Part shown: positions 33,972 through 42,417 of the stretch, piece after piece
Position numbering within the stretch: position 1 is the first letter of the stretch
Layout of the letters: each line of letters starts with the position of its first letter
DNA from: Candidatus Cloacimonadota bacterium
Lineage (GTDB): Bacteria > Cloacimonadota > Cloacimonadia > Cloacimonadales > TCS61
Length of the DNA stretch: 51,803 nucleotides
Assembly (NCBI GenBank): GCA_030600585.1
Contig: JAUVLU010000002.1
Coordinates: 66,740-118,542, forward strand
Direction: 5' to 3'
Program-made: the position numbers and the translations under genes
The notes under the pieces: generated by a model
Seen by the model: the letters and a program-made list of their open reading frames with translations, nothing else
Database searches by the model: none
Told to the model about the DNA's origin: nothing

Positions 33972-34724
33972 TTAAATTTTACCGCCGGTTATAAAGAATT
34001 CCTCGCCGGTAATATAAGAATTATCTTTGGAAAGAAGGAATTCACAAAGTCCAAAAATATCCTGGAAGGAAGCGCAGCGTTTTAGCGGGATGTCTCTTAA
34101 CTTTTCTTTATAATATTCCTGGCGAAACTTACGGTAACTTTCTGAGAATTGGCTGTCATCTGTCTTGATAGGTCCGGGAGAAACAGTATTTACTATAATA
34201 TTATTGGTTGCTTCCTCAGCGGCAAGTGTTCTGCCAATGTTAGCTATACCGGCTTTAGAAGCTGCGTAAGCAGTTCCTTTTGGAAGACCAATACGAGAAA
34301 CATTAGAGCCGAAAAGTACGATCTTGCCATTTTTGTTTTCTTTGAAATATTTTAGTGTAGTTTTTAGAATATTGAATGTTCCAAAAAGATTTGCATTAAT
34401 TGTACCTTTCCAAATTTCAGGATCGGAATCGGCAAGAGATTTAATAGTATGACTTCTTGCAGTTGCAGTGTGAATCAGGCGATCAGGCTTCCAATCTGTT
34501 TCTGATATAATTTTTTCCAGTTTGGCACTGAGCATTGAATAATCAGTCAGATCAACTTGTAATAATTTAATTCTATCAGAATGATCTTTGACTAATTTTT
34601 TTATACGATGATCGTTCTTGTGAATAATAAGGATCAAATTGTCACCGAGTTCATAGTATTTCTTTGAGAAATATGAACCTACATTTCCATTTGCGCCTGT
34701 AATTATAATTGCATTTTTTTTCAT
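33972..34724 (-). CDS. SDR-family NAD(P)-dependent oxidoreductase
   Basis: 250 residues, the classical short-chain dehydrogenase size. The nucleotide motif is TGANGNVGSYF, with LFGSNVSR holding the catalytic Ser region, the YAASKAG active-site Tyr/Lys pair and VNTVSPGPIKT after it. The ending FLLSKDNSYITGEEFFITGG is typical of FabG-like enzymes. The substrate cannot be assigned. It lies 5 bases behind coaBC and 3 bases before the barrel gene, so it is cotranscribed, but no functional tie is evident. Confidence 0.93.
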   Translation of the reverse strand: MKKNAIIITGANGNVGSYFSKKYYELGDNLILIIHKNDHRIKKLVKDHSDRIKLLQVDLTDYSMLSAKLEKIISETDWKPDRLIHTATARSHTIKSLADSDPEIWKGTINANLFGTFNILKTTLKYFKENKNGKIVLFGSNVSRIGLPKGTAYAASKAGIANIGRTLAAEEATNNIIVNTVSPGPIKTDDSQFSESYRKFRQEYYKEKLRDIPLKRCASFQDIFGLCEFLLSKDNSYITGEEFFITGGKI

Positions 34725-34729
34725 AGATG

Positions 34730-35917
34730 TTACTTTTTTTTATCGATCTTATCGGTTGATTTCAAAATAATATCTATAATTTGATGTGCTACGGAAAATT
34801 TATTTCCGATAAGTTTAATTTCTATTCCTTCTCCCAAAACAAGAATTTCAGTATCATTTTTACCTGCAACATTCAGATTGTTCGCACAAATGAAATTCAG
34901 CTTTTTCTTTCTGATCTTTTGAAGAGCATTTTCTTTAATGTTTTCAGATTCAGCAGCAAATCCGACCAATATTTGATCTTTGGTTTTCCTTTCGCCGAGT
35001 TCCATTAGAATATCTTTTGTTCTCTTTAATTCAAGGTTCAGATCGTTAGATTTTTTAATTTTCTGTTTGGATGGATTGGCAGGAGTGAAGTCAGCAACTG
35101 CGGCTGTCATGAAGGTGATATCGGAATCTTTATAATCTTGAATAACAGAATTATACATTTCTTCTGCTGATACTGTTTTTATTGAATCCATATATTCAGG
35201 AATTTTTTCGCTGATAAATGAATGGATGAATTTAACATGAGCTCCTCTAATATGTGCAGCTCGAGCCAGTGCCAATCCCATTTTACCGGTAGAATAATTT
35301 GTGATAAAACGCATGGGATCAATTTCCTCACGGCTTGCACCGGCAGTTATCAATACATTCTTACCGGATAGATCTTTTGAATATTTGAGATACGTTGCAA
35401 TATGGAAAATTATTTCTTCATTCTCAGGATAGCGTCCTTTTCCATCGTAACCGCAGGCAAGTTTACCAAATTCAGGTTCCATGAAAAAATAACCTAAAGC
35501 AGAAAGTTTTGTAATATTTTCCTGAACTATCGGGTTTTCATACATGTGTACGTTCATAGCCGGAACAAATAATACAGGAACCGTTGCAGCCATTATAGTT
35601 GTGGAAAGCAAATCATCTGCAATACCGTAAGCTGTCTTCCCAATTATATTTGCAGTTGCCGGAGCAATGACAATTATATCAGCCCAATCTGCCAGCGAAA
35701 TATGCTCGATATCAGCCTCAGCATCGAACATTTTGGTAATGACTGGCTGATGCGTGATCGATTTGAATGTAATAGGGCTGACGAATTCACACGCATGGGC
35801 AGTCATTATTGTTTTTACTTCTGCACCCATTTTTGTGAGCTTGCCGGCAAGGTCAACTGCTTTGTAAGCTGCGATCCCACCGGTAATTCCCAATAAAATC
35901 TTTTTATTCTTAAGCAT
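34730..35917 (-). CDS. coaBC: Bifunctional phosphopantothenoylcysteine decarboxylase / phosphopantothenate-cysteine ligase
   Basis: 395 residues with both halves present. The CoaC flavoprotein part (1-~185) starts LLGITGGIAAYKA and includes the active histidine in FDAEADIEHISLADWAD, VIAPATANIIGK, VPAMNVHMYENP and the flexible flap Cys in GKLACGYDGKGR. The CoaB part begins GKNVLITAGASREEIDPMRF and has NYSTGKMGLALA and FAAESEN. Together they convert 4'-phosphopantothenate and cysteine to 4'-phosphopantetheine for coenzyme A. GGAG precedes the start. It is the first gene of the minus-strand run down to birA. Confidence 0.97.
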   Translation of the reverse strand: MLKNKKILLGITGGIAAYKAVDLAGKLTKMGAEVKTIMTAHACEFVSPITFKSITHQPVITKMFDAEADIEHISLADWADIIVIAPATANIIGKTAYGIADDLLSTTIMAATVPVLFVPAMNVHMYENPIVQENITKLSALGYFFMEPEFGKLACGYDGKGRYPENEEIIFHIATYLKYSKDLSGKNVLITAGASREEIDPMRFITNYSTGKMGLALARAAHIRGAHVKFIHSFISEKIPEYMDSIKTVSAEEMYNSVIQDYKDSDITFMTAAVADFTPANPSKQKIKKSNDLNLELKRTKDILMELGERKTKDQILVGFAAESENIKENALQKIRKKKLNFICANNLNVAGKNDTEILVLGEGIEIKLIGNKFSVAHQIIDIILKSTDKIDKKK

Positions 35918-36041
35918 CTTTAAACTCCGTAATCTTAAGTTAGCAAAAAATTTGCCATTAGCTTTTTTGTAAAGTTATTTATTGACTATATTTATGTGAT
36001 ATTAATAACTTTAACAGCAAAAAAAAAATTGTGAGGAACTT

Positions 36042-37130
36042 ATGAAAAACTTGATAATTCTTATTATGATATTTATAGTCATAAATATTACTTTAAGTGC
36101 AGAAGATGATCTTTCCGGCAGTCTTACAAATTTGTATCAAGATATTGGGGAAGCATACACAAACCCGATTGTAACAGGTTTTGGAACAACGATAAATAGT
36201 GGCTGGTATCATGATTCTGCACGTGAAATAAATTTCGGGTTAGATCTGGAATATGGAATTGTTGTAATGGGCTCGTTCTTTCCTGAAAGTGCAAAAACTT
36301 TTGAGTCAACTGGAGATATTAAGTTTGGCAGGAATGATGCAGAAACGCTCACAACTTTTCTTTTTGGCGATTCTCTAGAGTTTATTCAAGAATATTTGAT
36401 AGAAACAATAATGGCACAAAATATTGAAGTTGGAATATCAGGACCTACAATAGTTGGATCAGCAGAGGATAGTATTTACATAGTTTTTCCTGAGCAGGAT
36501 TTTATAATTATCGACCCTGAAACAGGAGATGAAATACCGATTACGGTTCCGGAGCAGATCATTGTTATTCCGGTTGGAGGCGTATTAGAAGAACTTACAA
36601 TTCTTCCATATTTTACAACCCAATTAAGTGTTGGCACAATATATGGAACAAAATTGATCTTCCGTTTTATTCCAATTTCCGATAGCGAAGACGAAATGGG
36701 AGATTTCGGATATTTTGGAATTGGTATTCAGCATAATCCTAATTCCTGGCTGCATAAAGATCTGCCAGTTGATATTTCGGCATCTTTGTTTACGCAAAAG
36801 CTTTCAATCGGTGATATCCTTACTGTTGAATCTACAGCTTTTGGAATTAATATAAGTAAAACATTGGGTTATAAATGGTTGAATTTTACTCCTTACGGTG
36901 GTGTTTTACTGGAAAATACAATAACAAAAGTTAAATATGATTTTAATTACGTGAATTATAATAATGAGCCGGAAGTTCATAAGATCAGATTTGAGATTGA
37001 AGGCGAGAACACGGGCAGAATAACGATTGGCGGAAGTTTCAGAATTGCTTTTATTAATGCAAATATAGATTATAATATTGGGGAATACAAATCTATCAGT
37101 GGTGGTTTGGGTTTTGCATTGACTTTTTAG
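36042..37130 (+). CDS. DUF6588-like envelope protein, copy 1
   Basis: 362 residues with a signal peptide (KNLIILIMIFIVINITLSA). The mature start YTNPIVTGFGTTINSGWYH parallels the next gene's YVEPLVTAFGTTMNTGLFN, so the two are paralogues. The middle block GDFGYFGIGIQHNPNSWL and the C-terminal GGLGFALTF (terminal Phe) suggest a small outer-membrane beta-barrel of the DUF6588 kind, which I recall from Cloacimonadota and Bacteroidota genomes. The function is unknown. The ribosome site GTGAGGAACTTATG is good. A TTGACT..TAATAA pair about 40-60 bases upstream could be a promoter, though its spacer is only 15. Confidence 0.8.
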   Translation: MKNLIILIMIFIVINITLSAEDDLSGSLTNLYQDIGEAYTNPIVTGFGTTINSGWYHDSAREINFGLDLEYGIVVMGSFFPESAKTFESTGDIKFGRNDAETLTTFLFGDSLEFIQEYLIETIMAQNIEVGISGPTIVGSAEDSIYIVFPEQDFIIIDPETGDEIPITVPEQIIVIPVGGVLEELTILPYFTTQLSVGTIYGTKLIFRFIPISDSEDEMGDFGYFGIGIQHNPNSWLHKDLPVDISASLFTQKLSIGDILTVESTAFGINISKTLGYKWLNFTPYGGVLLENTITKVKYDFNYVNYNNEPEVHKIRFEIEGENTGRITIGGSFRIAFINANIDYNIGEYKSISGGLGFALTF

Positions 37131-37207
37131 AGTAGATTTCAAAAAGTTTGACAGAAATAAATTCAAAATTAAAAAAACGTAAGAATTTAAAATAATAAGG
37201 AGGAAAA

Positions 37208-38182
37208 ATGAAAAAAGTGTTTTTAAGTTTATTATTAATAGTAATGGTCACAGTTTTGTTTGCTGATGTTCAAGAGAAACTGGAGCAATTTGGAAAAGAT
37301 AATGGTATAATGTATGTGGAGCCTTTAGTAACTGCATTTGGAACAACAATGAATACCGGGCTTTTCAATACCGCCGAGGTGCTCAAGCCATTTGCTTTTG
37401 GTTTGAATGTGAATATGATGGCTGCATTTGTACCTAAGGAAGATAACACATTTACAGCTATTAGACCGGATCTTTTTATTGTGCATCCAATTACTGGTGA
37501 CACAATTTTTGTTTATACTGATCCAGAATTAGTATCAGCAACCATATTTGGAGACAAAGACGAGGGTGCAAATTTTGTTCACAACTCTCTTCTTAATGAT
37601 ATTCCAGGTTTAGATGCTAACCAATTAGATATATCTTTACCAGGTGGTACAGATCTGCCGGTGGTTCCATTCTTAATGCCGCAGTTCAATCTAGGTTTAC
37701 CTTTTGGAAATGAGATAATGATTCGCGGTTTTCCTAAAGTTGAAATAAATAAAGAAATTGGTGATCTTGGTTTTTGGGGTGTTGGTTTAAAGCACAGTGT
37801 AAGCCAATACATTCCACTTATCCCAATTGATATAGCAGTTCAAGCTGCTTACCAAAATCTTTATATTGGTGATCTTCTTACATTTTCAAATTTCAATGCT
37901 AATCTTGAGGTTAGTAAGAAACTTCTGATGTGGACACTTTATACCGGAGTTGGATATGATAAAACAAATGTTACTGCTGAATATGATTATACTTACAAAA
38001 TTGTGAATCAGGAAAACGAAATTGAAGAAGTTGAACAGAAGATCAAATTCGATGTTGACGGTGAAAATGAAGTTAGAGCAACAGCCGGTATTCGTTACAG
38101 CCTACTTCTGCTTAAACTCTATGCAGATTATACAATAAGTAAATATTCGGTGTTCAATGCTGGAATTGGGATTTCATTTTAG
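37208..38182 (+). CDS. DUF6588-like envelope protein, copy 2
   Basis: 324 residues, paralogue of the preceding gene and 77 bases behind it. It has a signal peptide (KKVFLSLLLIVMVTVLFA), VTAFGTTMNTGLFNTAEV, GDLGFWGVGLKHSVSQYIP (the best match to the DUF6588 pattern) and a C-terminal strand ending NAGIGISF. Predicted outer-membrane or periplasmic protein of unknown function. AAGGAGGAAAAATG is a near-perfect start. Its stop codon overlaps the GTG of the nitroreductase gene (TAGTG). Confidence 0.82.
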   Translation: MKKVFLSLLLIVMVTVLFADVQEKLEQFGKDNGIMYVEPLVTAFGTTMNTGLFNTAEVLKPFAFGLNVNMMAAFVPKEDNTFTAIRPDLFIVHPITGDTIFVYTDPELVSATIFGDKDEGANFVHNSLLNDIPGLDANQLDISLPGGTDLPVVPFLMPQFNLGLPFGNEIMIRGFPKVEINKEIGDLGFWGVGLKHSVSQYIPLIPIDIAVQAAYQNLYIGDLLTFSNFNANLEVSKKLLMWTLYTGVGYDKTNVTAEYDYTYKIVNQENEIEEVEQKIKFDVDGENEVRATAGIRYSLLLLKLYADYTISKYSVFNAGIGISF

Positions 38183-38742
38183 TGGAATTTGATAAAGTAA
38201 TAATTTCGCGAAAAAGTATAAGAAGTTTCCAGAATAAAGAAATCCCTGAAGAGGTCTTAAATGATATTATGGAGGCAGCTCGGCTGTCTCCATCTTTTCA
38301 AAACAGACAATGCTGGCAGTTCGTAGTTGTACAAAATAAGAATATCATTAAAGATCTGGCGCTTAGAAGTGGAATGATCAGCAAAGTTAATTTCTTTATC
38401 AAAGATGCTCCTGTAGTTATTATTGCTTGTGCCGATCCTGCAAAAAGCGGGACAATGAACAAACAAAATTATTATCTGGTCGATACTGCAATTGCTTTTC
38501 AACAGATGATGCTTTCCGCCTGGAATTATGGAATTGGAAGTTGCTGGCTGGCTGCTTTTAACGAACAGAAAGTCCGTGAAATACTTAATATTCCCCCCAA
38601 TATTAGAGTTGTAGCTCTAAGCCCTTTTGGTTATCCTAAAGAGAAGGAAACACTTTACGGAAAAACTGTAAAAATGTTTGCACAAAGCAAAAAGAGAAAT
38701 GATTTGAATAAAATAGTTTGTTATGATAAATGGAATTTGTAA
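38182..38742 (+). CDS. Nitroreductase-family FMN protein
   Basis: 186 residues. Flavin-dependent NAD(P)H oxidoreductase fold. N-terminal SRKSIRSFQNKEIPEE and AARLSPSFQNRQCWQFVVVQ form the FMN-binding start; the middle WNYGIGSCWLAAFNEQKVREIL and VALSPFGYP complete the family pattern. Substrates of this family range from nitroaromatics to quinones and halogenated tyrosine; none can be chosen here. The start is a GTG that overlaps the previous stop (TAGTG), so expression is likely coupled. Confidence 0.93.
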   Translation: MEFDKVIISRKSIRSFQNKEIPEEVLNDIMEAARLSPSFQNRQCWQFVVVQNKNIIKDLALRSGMISKVNFFIKDAPVVIIACADPAKSGTMNKQNYYLVDTAIAFQQMMLSAWNYGIGSCWLAAFNEQKVREILNIPPNIRVVALSPFGYPKEKETLYGKTVKMFAQSKKRNDLNKIVCYDKWNL

Positions 38743-38790
38743 ATTATTTAAAGGATTTGCACATTATTTAAGATTTAGATGGAGTATTAT

Positions 38791-39864
38791 ATGAAGCTGA
38801 AAAGAGAATTTATTGAGAAATTACCAAAAACAGATCTGCACGTTCATCTGGATGGTTCAATTAGAATTTCCACGATCTTTGATCTTGCAAAAAAACAAAA
38901 GGTAAAACTGCCGGCAGATACAGAAGAAGGATTGAAAAAAATAGTATGTTGTGATGAAACCTGTAAAAGTCTGGATGAATATTTAAAGGCATTTGATGTG
39001 ACATTGAGTGTAATGCAAACCGAAGAAGCATTAACGAGAACTGCTTTTGAACTTGCTGAAGATTCAGCAAAAGAAAATATCAGATATTTAGAAGTGCGGT
39101 ATTCTCCCATTTTACACACTAAAAAAGGACTTAAATTAACAGTTATCTCGGATGCTGTACTCAAAGGTCTGCGGGAAGCAGAGAAAAAATTTAATATCAG
39201 AACAGGAGTTATTATTTGTGGAATCCGTAATATGGATCCTAATACATCTGTAAGTTTGGCAAAATTGGCTGTTGCATACAAGAATAGAGGTGTAATCGGT
39301 TTTGACCTTGCCGGCGCAGAATATAATCACCCCGCAAAAGATCATAAAGAAGCTTTCTATCTTGCATTGAATAATAATATTAATATCACAATTCATGCAG
39401 GTGAAGCTTATGGTCCCAAAAGTATTCATGAAGCATTGCATTATTGCAGCACTCATCGTATCGGGCACGGAACCAGATTGATCGAAGATGGAGATCTATT
39501 GAATTATGTAAATGATCATCGCATTCCGCTTGAAATATGTTTAAAAAGTAATATGCATACAAAATCGGTTTCCAGTCTTAAAAAACATCCGTTAAACTTT
39601 TATCTTGATTATGGACTGCGTATTACAATCAATACAGATAACCGTTTGGTTTCCAATACTACCCTTACCGATGAATATATGCTTGCGATCAAAGAGCTTG
39701 GATTGGATTATTCCGAGATAAAGAACATAATTATCAACGGATTTAAAAGTGCATTTATTCCATATCGTGAACGTGTTGTTCTGCTTAATAAGGCTTTATA
39801 TGAAATGGAAATATTGGAAGAAGAAGAATTGAAGGGCAAAATAAAGCTTGCTGATAATATTTGA
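38791..39864 (+). CDS. add: Adenosine deaminase
   Basis: Hydrolyses adenosine (and deoxyadenosine) to inosine in purine salvage. About 357 residues. The zinc and catalytic residues are present: KTDLHVHLDGSI (HxH), NITIHAGEAYGP (His and catalytic Glu region), HRIGHGTRL, and RITINTDNRLVSNT, which holds the Asp ligand; the NTDN form is normal for many bacterial enzymes. I prefer the ATG at 38791, six bases behind GGAG, over the one at 38779. It lies 48 bases behind the nitroreductase gene and 12 bases before rmuC. Confidence 0.94.
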   Translation: MKLKREFIEKLPKTDLHVHLDGSIRISTIFDLAKKQKVKLPADTEEGLKKIVCCDETCKSLDEYLKAFDVTLSVMQTEEALTRTAFELAEDSAKENIRYLEVRYSPILHTKKGLKLTVISDAVLKGLREAEKKFNIRTGVIICGIRNMDPNTSVSLAKLAVAYKNRGVIGFDLAGAEYNHPAKDHKEAFYLALNNNINITIHAGEAYGPKSIHEALHYCSTHRIGHGTRLIEDGDLLNYVNDHRIPLEICLKSNMHTKSVSSLKKHPLNFYLDYGLRITINTDNRLVSNTTLTDEYMLAIKELGLDYSEIKNIIINGFKSAFIPYRERVVLLNKALYEMEILEEEELKGKIKLADNI

Positions 39865-39876
39865 TCGAGAGGAAAA

Positions 39877-41151
39877 ATGGAACTATTATATTTAGCCGTA
39901 GGAATGTTGATAGGTGGCGTAATAATCGGGCTATTCCTGTTTTCAAAAAAGAGCAAGCTGGATGCTAAAGCAGAAATATTTATAAATGAATTACAAAAAA
40001 CGGAAGCCGAATTGAATACTGAAAGAGAAAAGAACACAAATTCTCGATCAGAGATTTCCAGATTGGACACAATAAATTTAAATTTGCAGGAAAAATTAAA
40101 TGATCAGAAAAAAGAATTAGAAGAACTACAGGCAAAATTCACAGATGTTTTTAAAAATCTGGCAAATGAAATCTTGGAAGAAAAAACCAAAAAATTTACT
40201 GAGCAAAATAAAGCTAATCTGGATGAACTGCTTAATCCACTTAAAGAGAAAATCAAGGATTTTGAGCAGAAAGTAGAACATACTGATGAGAAAAATAGAT
40301 TGAGCAATGCTTCATTGATCGAGCAAATAAAAGGATTGAAAGACTTAAATAAGAAGATCAGTGATGATGCTAACAACCTTACCAAAGCCCTCAAAGGTGA
40401 TGTGAAAATGCAGGGGAATTGGGGAGAAGTTATATTAGAACGAATATTGGAAGAATCCGGTCTGAGAAAAGGTTTTGAATATGAAACCCAAGGCAGAGGA
40501 ATGGGTTTGAAAAGTGAAGAAGGAACTCCTTCAAAACCTGACGTGATCATAAAATTACCTGAAAACAAACATGTGATAATCGATTCTAAAGTTTCATTAA
40601 TTCACTATGAACGGATGGTTTCTTCCGAAACTGAAGAACAAAGAAAAGGTTACTTGAAAGCTTTGAATGCTTCCATAAAATCACAAATCGATGATCTGCA
40701 TAAGAAACATTATCATAATCTAAAAGGTTTAAATTCTCCTGATTTTGTGATGCTGTTTGTCCCGATCGAGGGAGTTTTTACAGTGATCATGCAGCATGAT
40801 AATACGGTCTATCAATATGCTTACAATAAACAAATTGTGATTGTGAGTCCCAGTACTTTGCTGGCTACATTACGAACTATCGCCTTTATCTGGCGTCAGG
40901 AAAACCAGACTAAAAACGCAATGGAAATTGCCAGACAGGGTGGTAATCTTCTAGATAAATTTATTGGTTTTATTGATGATCTGGAAAAGATCGATGTAAA
41001 TCTGAAAAGAACGCAAGGTGCTTATGACGAAGCGATAAAGAAGCTCTCTACCGGTTCGGGAAATCTCATTTCGCGGGCAAAGCGAATTGAAGCTCTTGGA
41101 GCAAAATCTAAAAAACAGATTCACGAAAAATATATTGAAGAGGAAAAATAA
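39877..41151 (+). CDS. rmuC: DNA recombination protein RmuC
   Basis: 424 residues. An N-terminal membrane segment (LLYLAVGMLIGGVIIGLFLF), a coiled coil to about residue 175, then the RmuC nuclease-like domain with MQGNWGEVILERILEESGLRKG, SKPDVIIKLPENKHVIIDSKV (the PD-(D/E)xK-like D...DSK core), FVMLFVPIEGVF and VIVSPSTLLATLRTIAFIWRQE. RmuC limits DNA inversions and has been linked to restriction of foreign or damaged DNA. The ribosome site GAGAGGAAAAATG is clear. Confidence 0.96.
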   Translation: MELLYLAVGMLIGGVIIGLFLFSKKSKLDAKAEIFINELQKTEAELNTEREKNTNSRSEISRLDTINLNLQEKLNDQKKELEELQAKFTDVFKNLANEILEEKTKKFTEQNKANLDELLNPLKEKIKDFEQKVEHTDEKNRLSNASLIEQIKGLKDLNKKISDDANNLTKALKGDVKMQGNWGEVILERILEESGLRKGFEYETQGRGMGLKSEEGTPSKPDVIIKLPENKHVIIDSKVSLIHYERMVSSETEEQRKGYLKALNASIKSQIDDLHKKHYHNLKGLNSPDFVMLFVPIEGVFTVIMQHDNTVYQYAYNKQIVIVSPSTLLATLRTIAFIWRQENQTKNAMEIARQGGNLLDKFIGFIDDLEKIDVNLKRTQGAYDEAIKKLSTGSGNLISRAKRIEALGAKSKKQIHEKYIEEEK

Positions 41152-41201
41152 TCAATTGATCTATTTAGAACTTGAAAATGTAACAAAGAGGTATAAATAG
41201 A

Positions 41202-41387
41202 ATGAGTTCCATGAAAGAAGATAGAAAGTGGAAGAAAAGAGTTGTAACAAAGAGAGTTCATGGGAATATTGGTAGTTCATATGGGAATAAACCTGTGATC
41301 GTAACATTAGTGATGTTTATTCTATTCATAATAGTAGGTTATATAGGTTTCAATTTTATTTTATACTTTATAGATTTGATTTTTTAG
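41202..41387 (+). CDS. Small single-span membrane protein, unknown
   Basis: 61 residues: a basic N-terminal half (RKWKKRVVTKRVHGNIG) followed by one hydrophobic segment of about 25 residues and a hydrophobic end. GAGG lies about ten bases before the ATG; a second ATG (41211) is possible. It follows rmuC by 50 bases on the same strand. I do not recognise a family. Short, but composition and ribosome site favour a real gene. Confidence 0.5.
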   Translation: MSSMKEDRKWKKRVVTKRVHGNIGSSYGNKPVIVTLVMFILFIIVGYIGFNFILYFIDLIF

Positions 41388-41485
41388 CAGGATATAATTT
41401 ATATTTATCACCTTCCGAAGCCTTTCTTACAATTGTTCAAATGTCAGAGGATTCGCAAGGTTATTTGAATAAGATTGTGTGAGAA

Positions 41486-41535
41486 AACTTTCCGAATCTT
41501 AGTTGGATAAATTTCTTTGGTGGAAGCTTCGGGAA
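41486..41535. repeat. CTTTCCGAA..TTCGGGAAG dispersed repeat
   Basis: Fourth copy of the ~50-bp unit (see 4178, 7740, 8174): AACTTTCCGAATCTTAGTTG...GGAAGCTTCGGGAAG. It lies between convergent genes and just beyond the tcdA stop. Confidence 0.7.
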
Positions 41536-41541
41536 GAAGTT

Positions 41542-42276
41542 TTAAATCTTTCCTGCCAATTTCCTCAGCACATAGCTGGCAGCCCACATACCCATTATTG
41601 CAGGAAGGTAAACAACTGACCCCAGAGTTCCTCTTTTCCTGCCGCGTCCGGAAACCCATTCTGTTTCTGCTCCGGCTTCATGATCAAATTGCGCAATTGG
41701 CTTTTCATAAGAATAGATCACCGGTATTCCTTTCTCAATTCCCCGCCGATGCAGATATTTGCGAACTTTTTTAGCCAACGGGCATATTTTGCTTTTAGAA
41801 ATATCTACAAGCTCTATCTTGGAAGGATCAAATCTGCTTGCTGCTCCCATCGAGCAGATCACGGGAATCTTCTTATTATAGCAATCTTCTAATAAACTGG
41901 TTTTTGGTCCCAAACTATCGATGGCATCTACAACAAAATCTATGTTTTCCAATAAAAAATCACGTGATTCATGAGCACAGAAATCGGAATATATCTCAAC
42001 TTTAGCTTTAGGATTTATATCCATTATCCGATTACGCATTGCTTCTGTTTTCATCATCCCGACCGTGCTGTGAAGTGCGGGTAATTGCCGGTTCAAATTG
42101 GAAATACTTATTGTATCAAAATCAACAAGTAAGAATGAACCGATACCGCTTCTGGCAAGAGCTTCCGCAGCATAACTGCCAACACCGCCAAGACCCATTA
42201 CTGCAACTCTGGTTTTTTGAAATATCTTTATCGCTTCTTTCCCAAAAAGTAAACTTGTTCTATTAAATTGTTCCAT
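41542..42276 (-). CDS. tcdA: tRNA threonylcarbamoyladenosine dehydratase (TcdA/CsdL)
   Basis: 244 residues, E1-like ThiF/MoeB superfamily. It uses ATP to cyclise t6A37 of tRNA to ct6A. The nucleotide loop VMGLGGVGSYAAEALARSG, the adjacent LVDFDTISISNLNRQLPAL (E1 'D.v..sNLnRQ' block), DFVVDAIDSLGPKTSLLEDC and the C-terminal RGRKRGTLGSVVYLPAIMG are all characteristic of TcdA rather than ThiF or MoeB. AAAGGAATTTAAATG gives a good start. Transcribed with or after the TatD gene, with a repeat between them. Confidence 0.95.
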   Translation of the reverse strand: MEQFNRTSLLFGKEAIKIFQKTRVAVMGLGGVGSYAAEALARSGIGSFLLVDFDTISISNLNRQLPALHSTVGMMKTEAMRNRIMDINPKAKVEIYSDFCAHESRDFLLENIDFVVDAIDSLGPKTSLLEDCYNKKIPVICSMGAASRFDPSKIELVDISKSKICPLAKKVRKYLHRRGIEKGIPVIYSYEKPIAQFDHEAGAETEWVSGRGRKRGTLGSVVYLPAIMGMWAASYVLRKLAGKI

Positions 42277-42373
42277 TTAAATTCCTTTATAATCATAAAG
42301 ATTATTTGGAGTAATTTCCAGAACAAAACTGGATTGAATTTTGAAATTCTTGCATCTTATTTTTTCTCTTCAG

Positions 42374-42417
42374 AAGCGACTACGTCGCTTAGCATTAACA
42401 CGGTTAATGCACTCCAA
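42374..42417 (-). repeat. Double-hairpin repeat supplying the TatD stop codon
   Basis: Read on the minus strand: TTTTGGAGTGCATTAA, hairpin GCATTAA/TTAATGC (42404-42410 with 42392-42398), then AAGCGAC/GTCGCTT (42384-42390 with 42374-42380). It is the same family and order as the copy inside the secreted-protein gene (1685-1743). The TatD reading frame enters it and stops at the TAA of its first hairpin arm (42404-42406). Confidence 0.75.

Noticed and set aside
38844-39281. 145-codon minus-strand open frame inside add
   Set aside because: Antisense to conserved adenosine deaminase motifs, so composition-driven.
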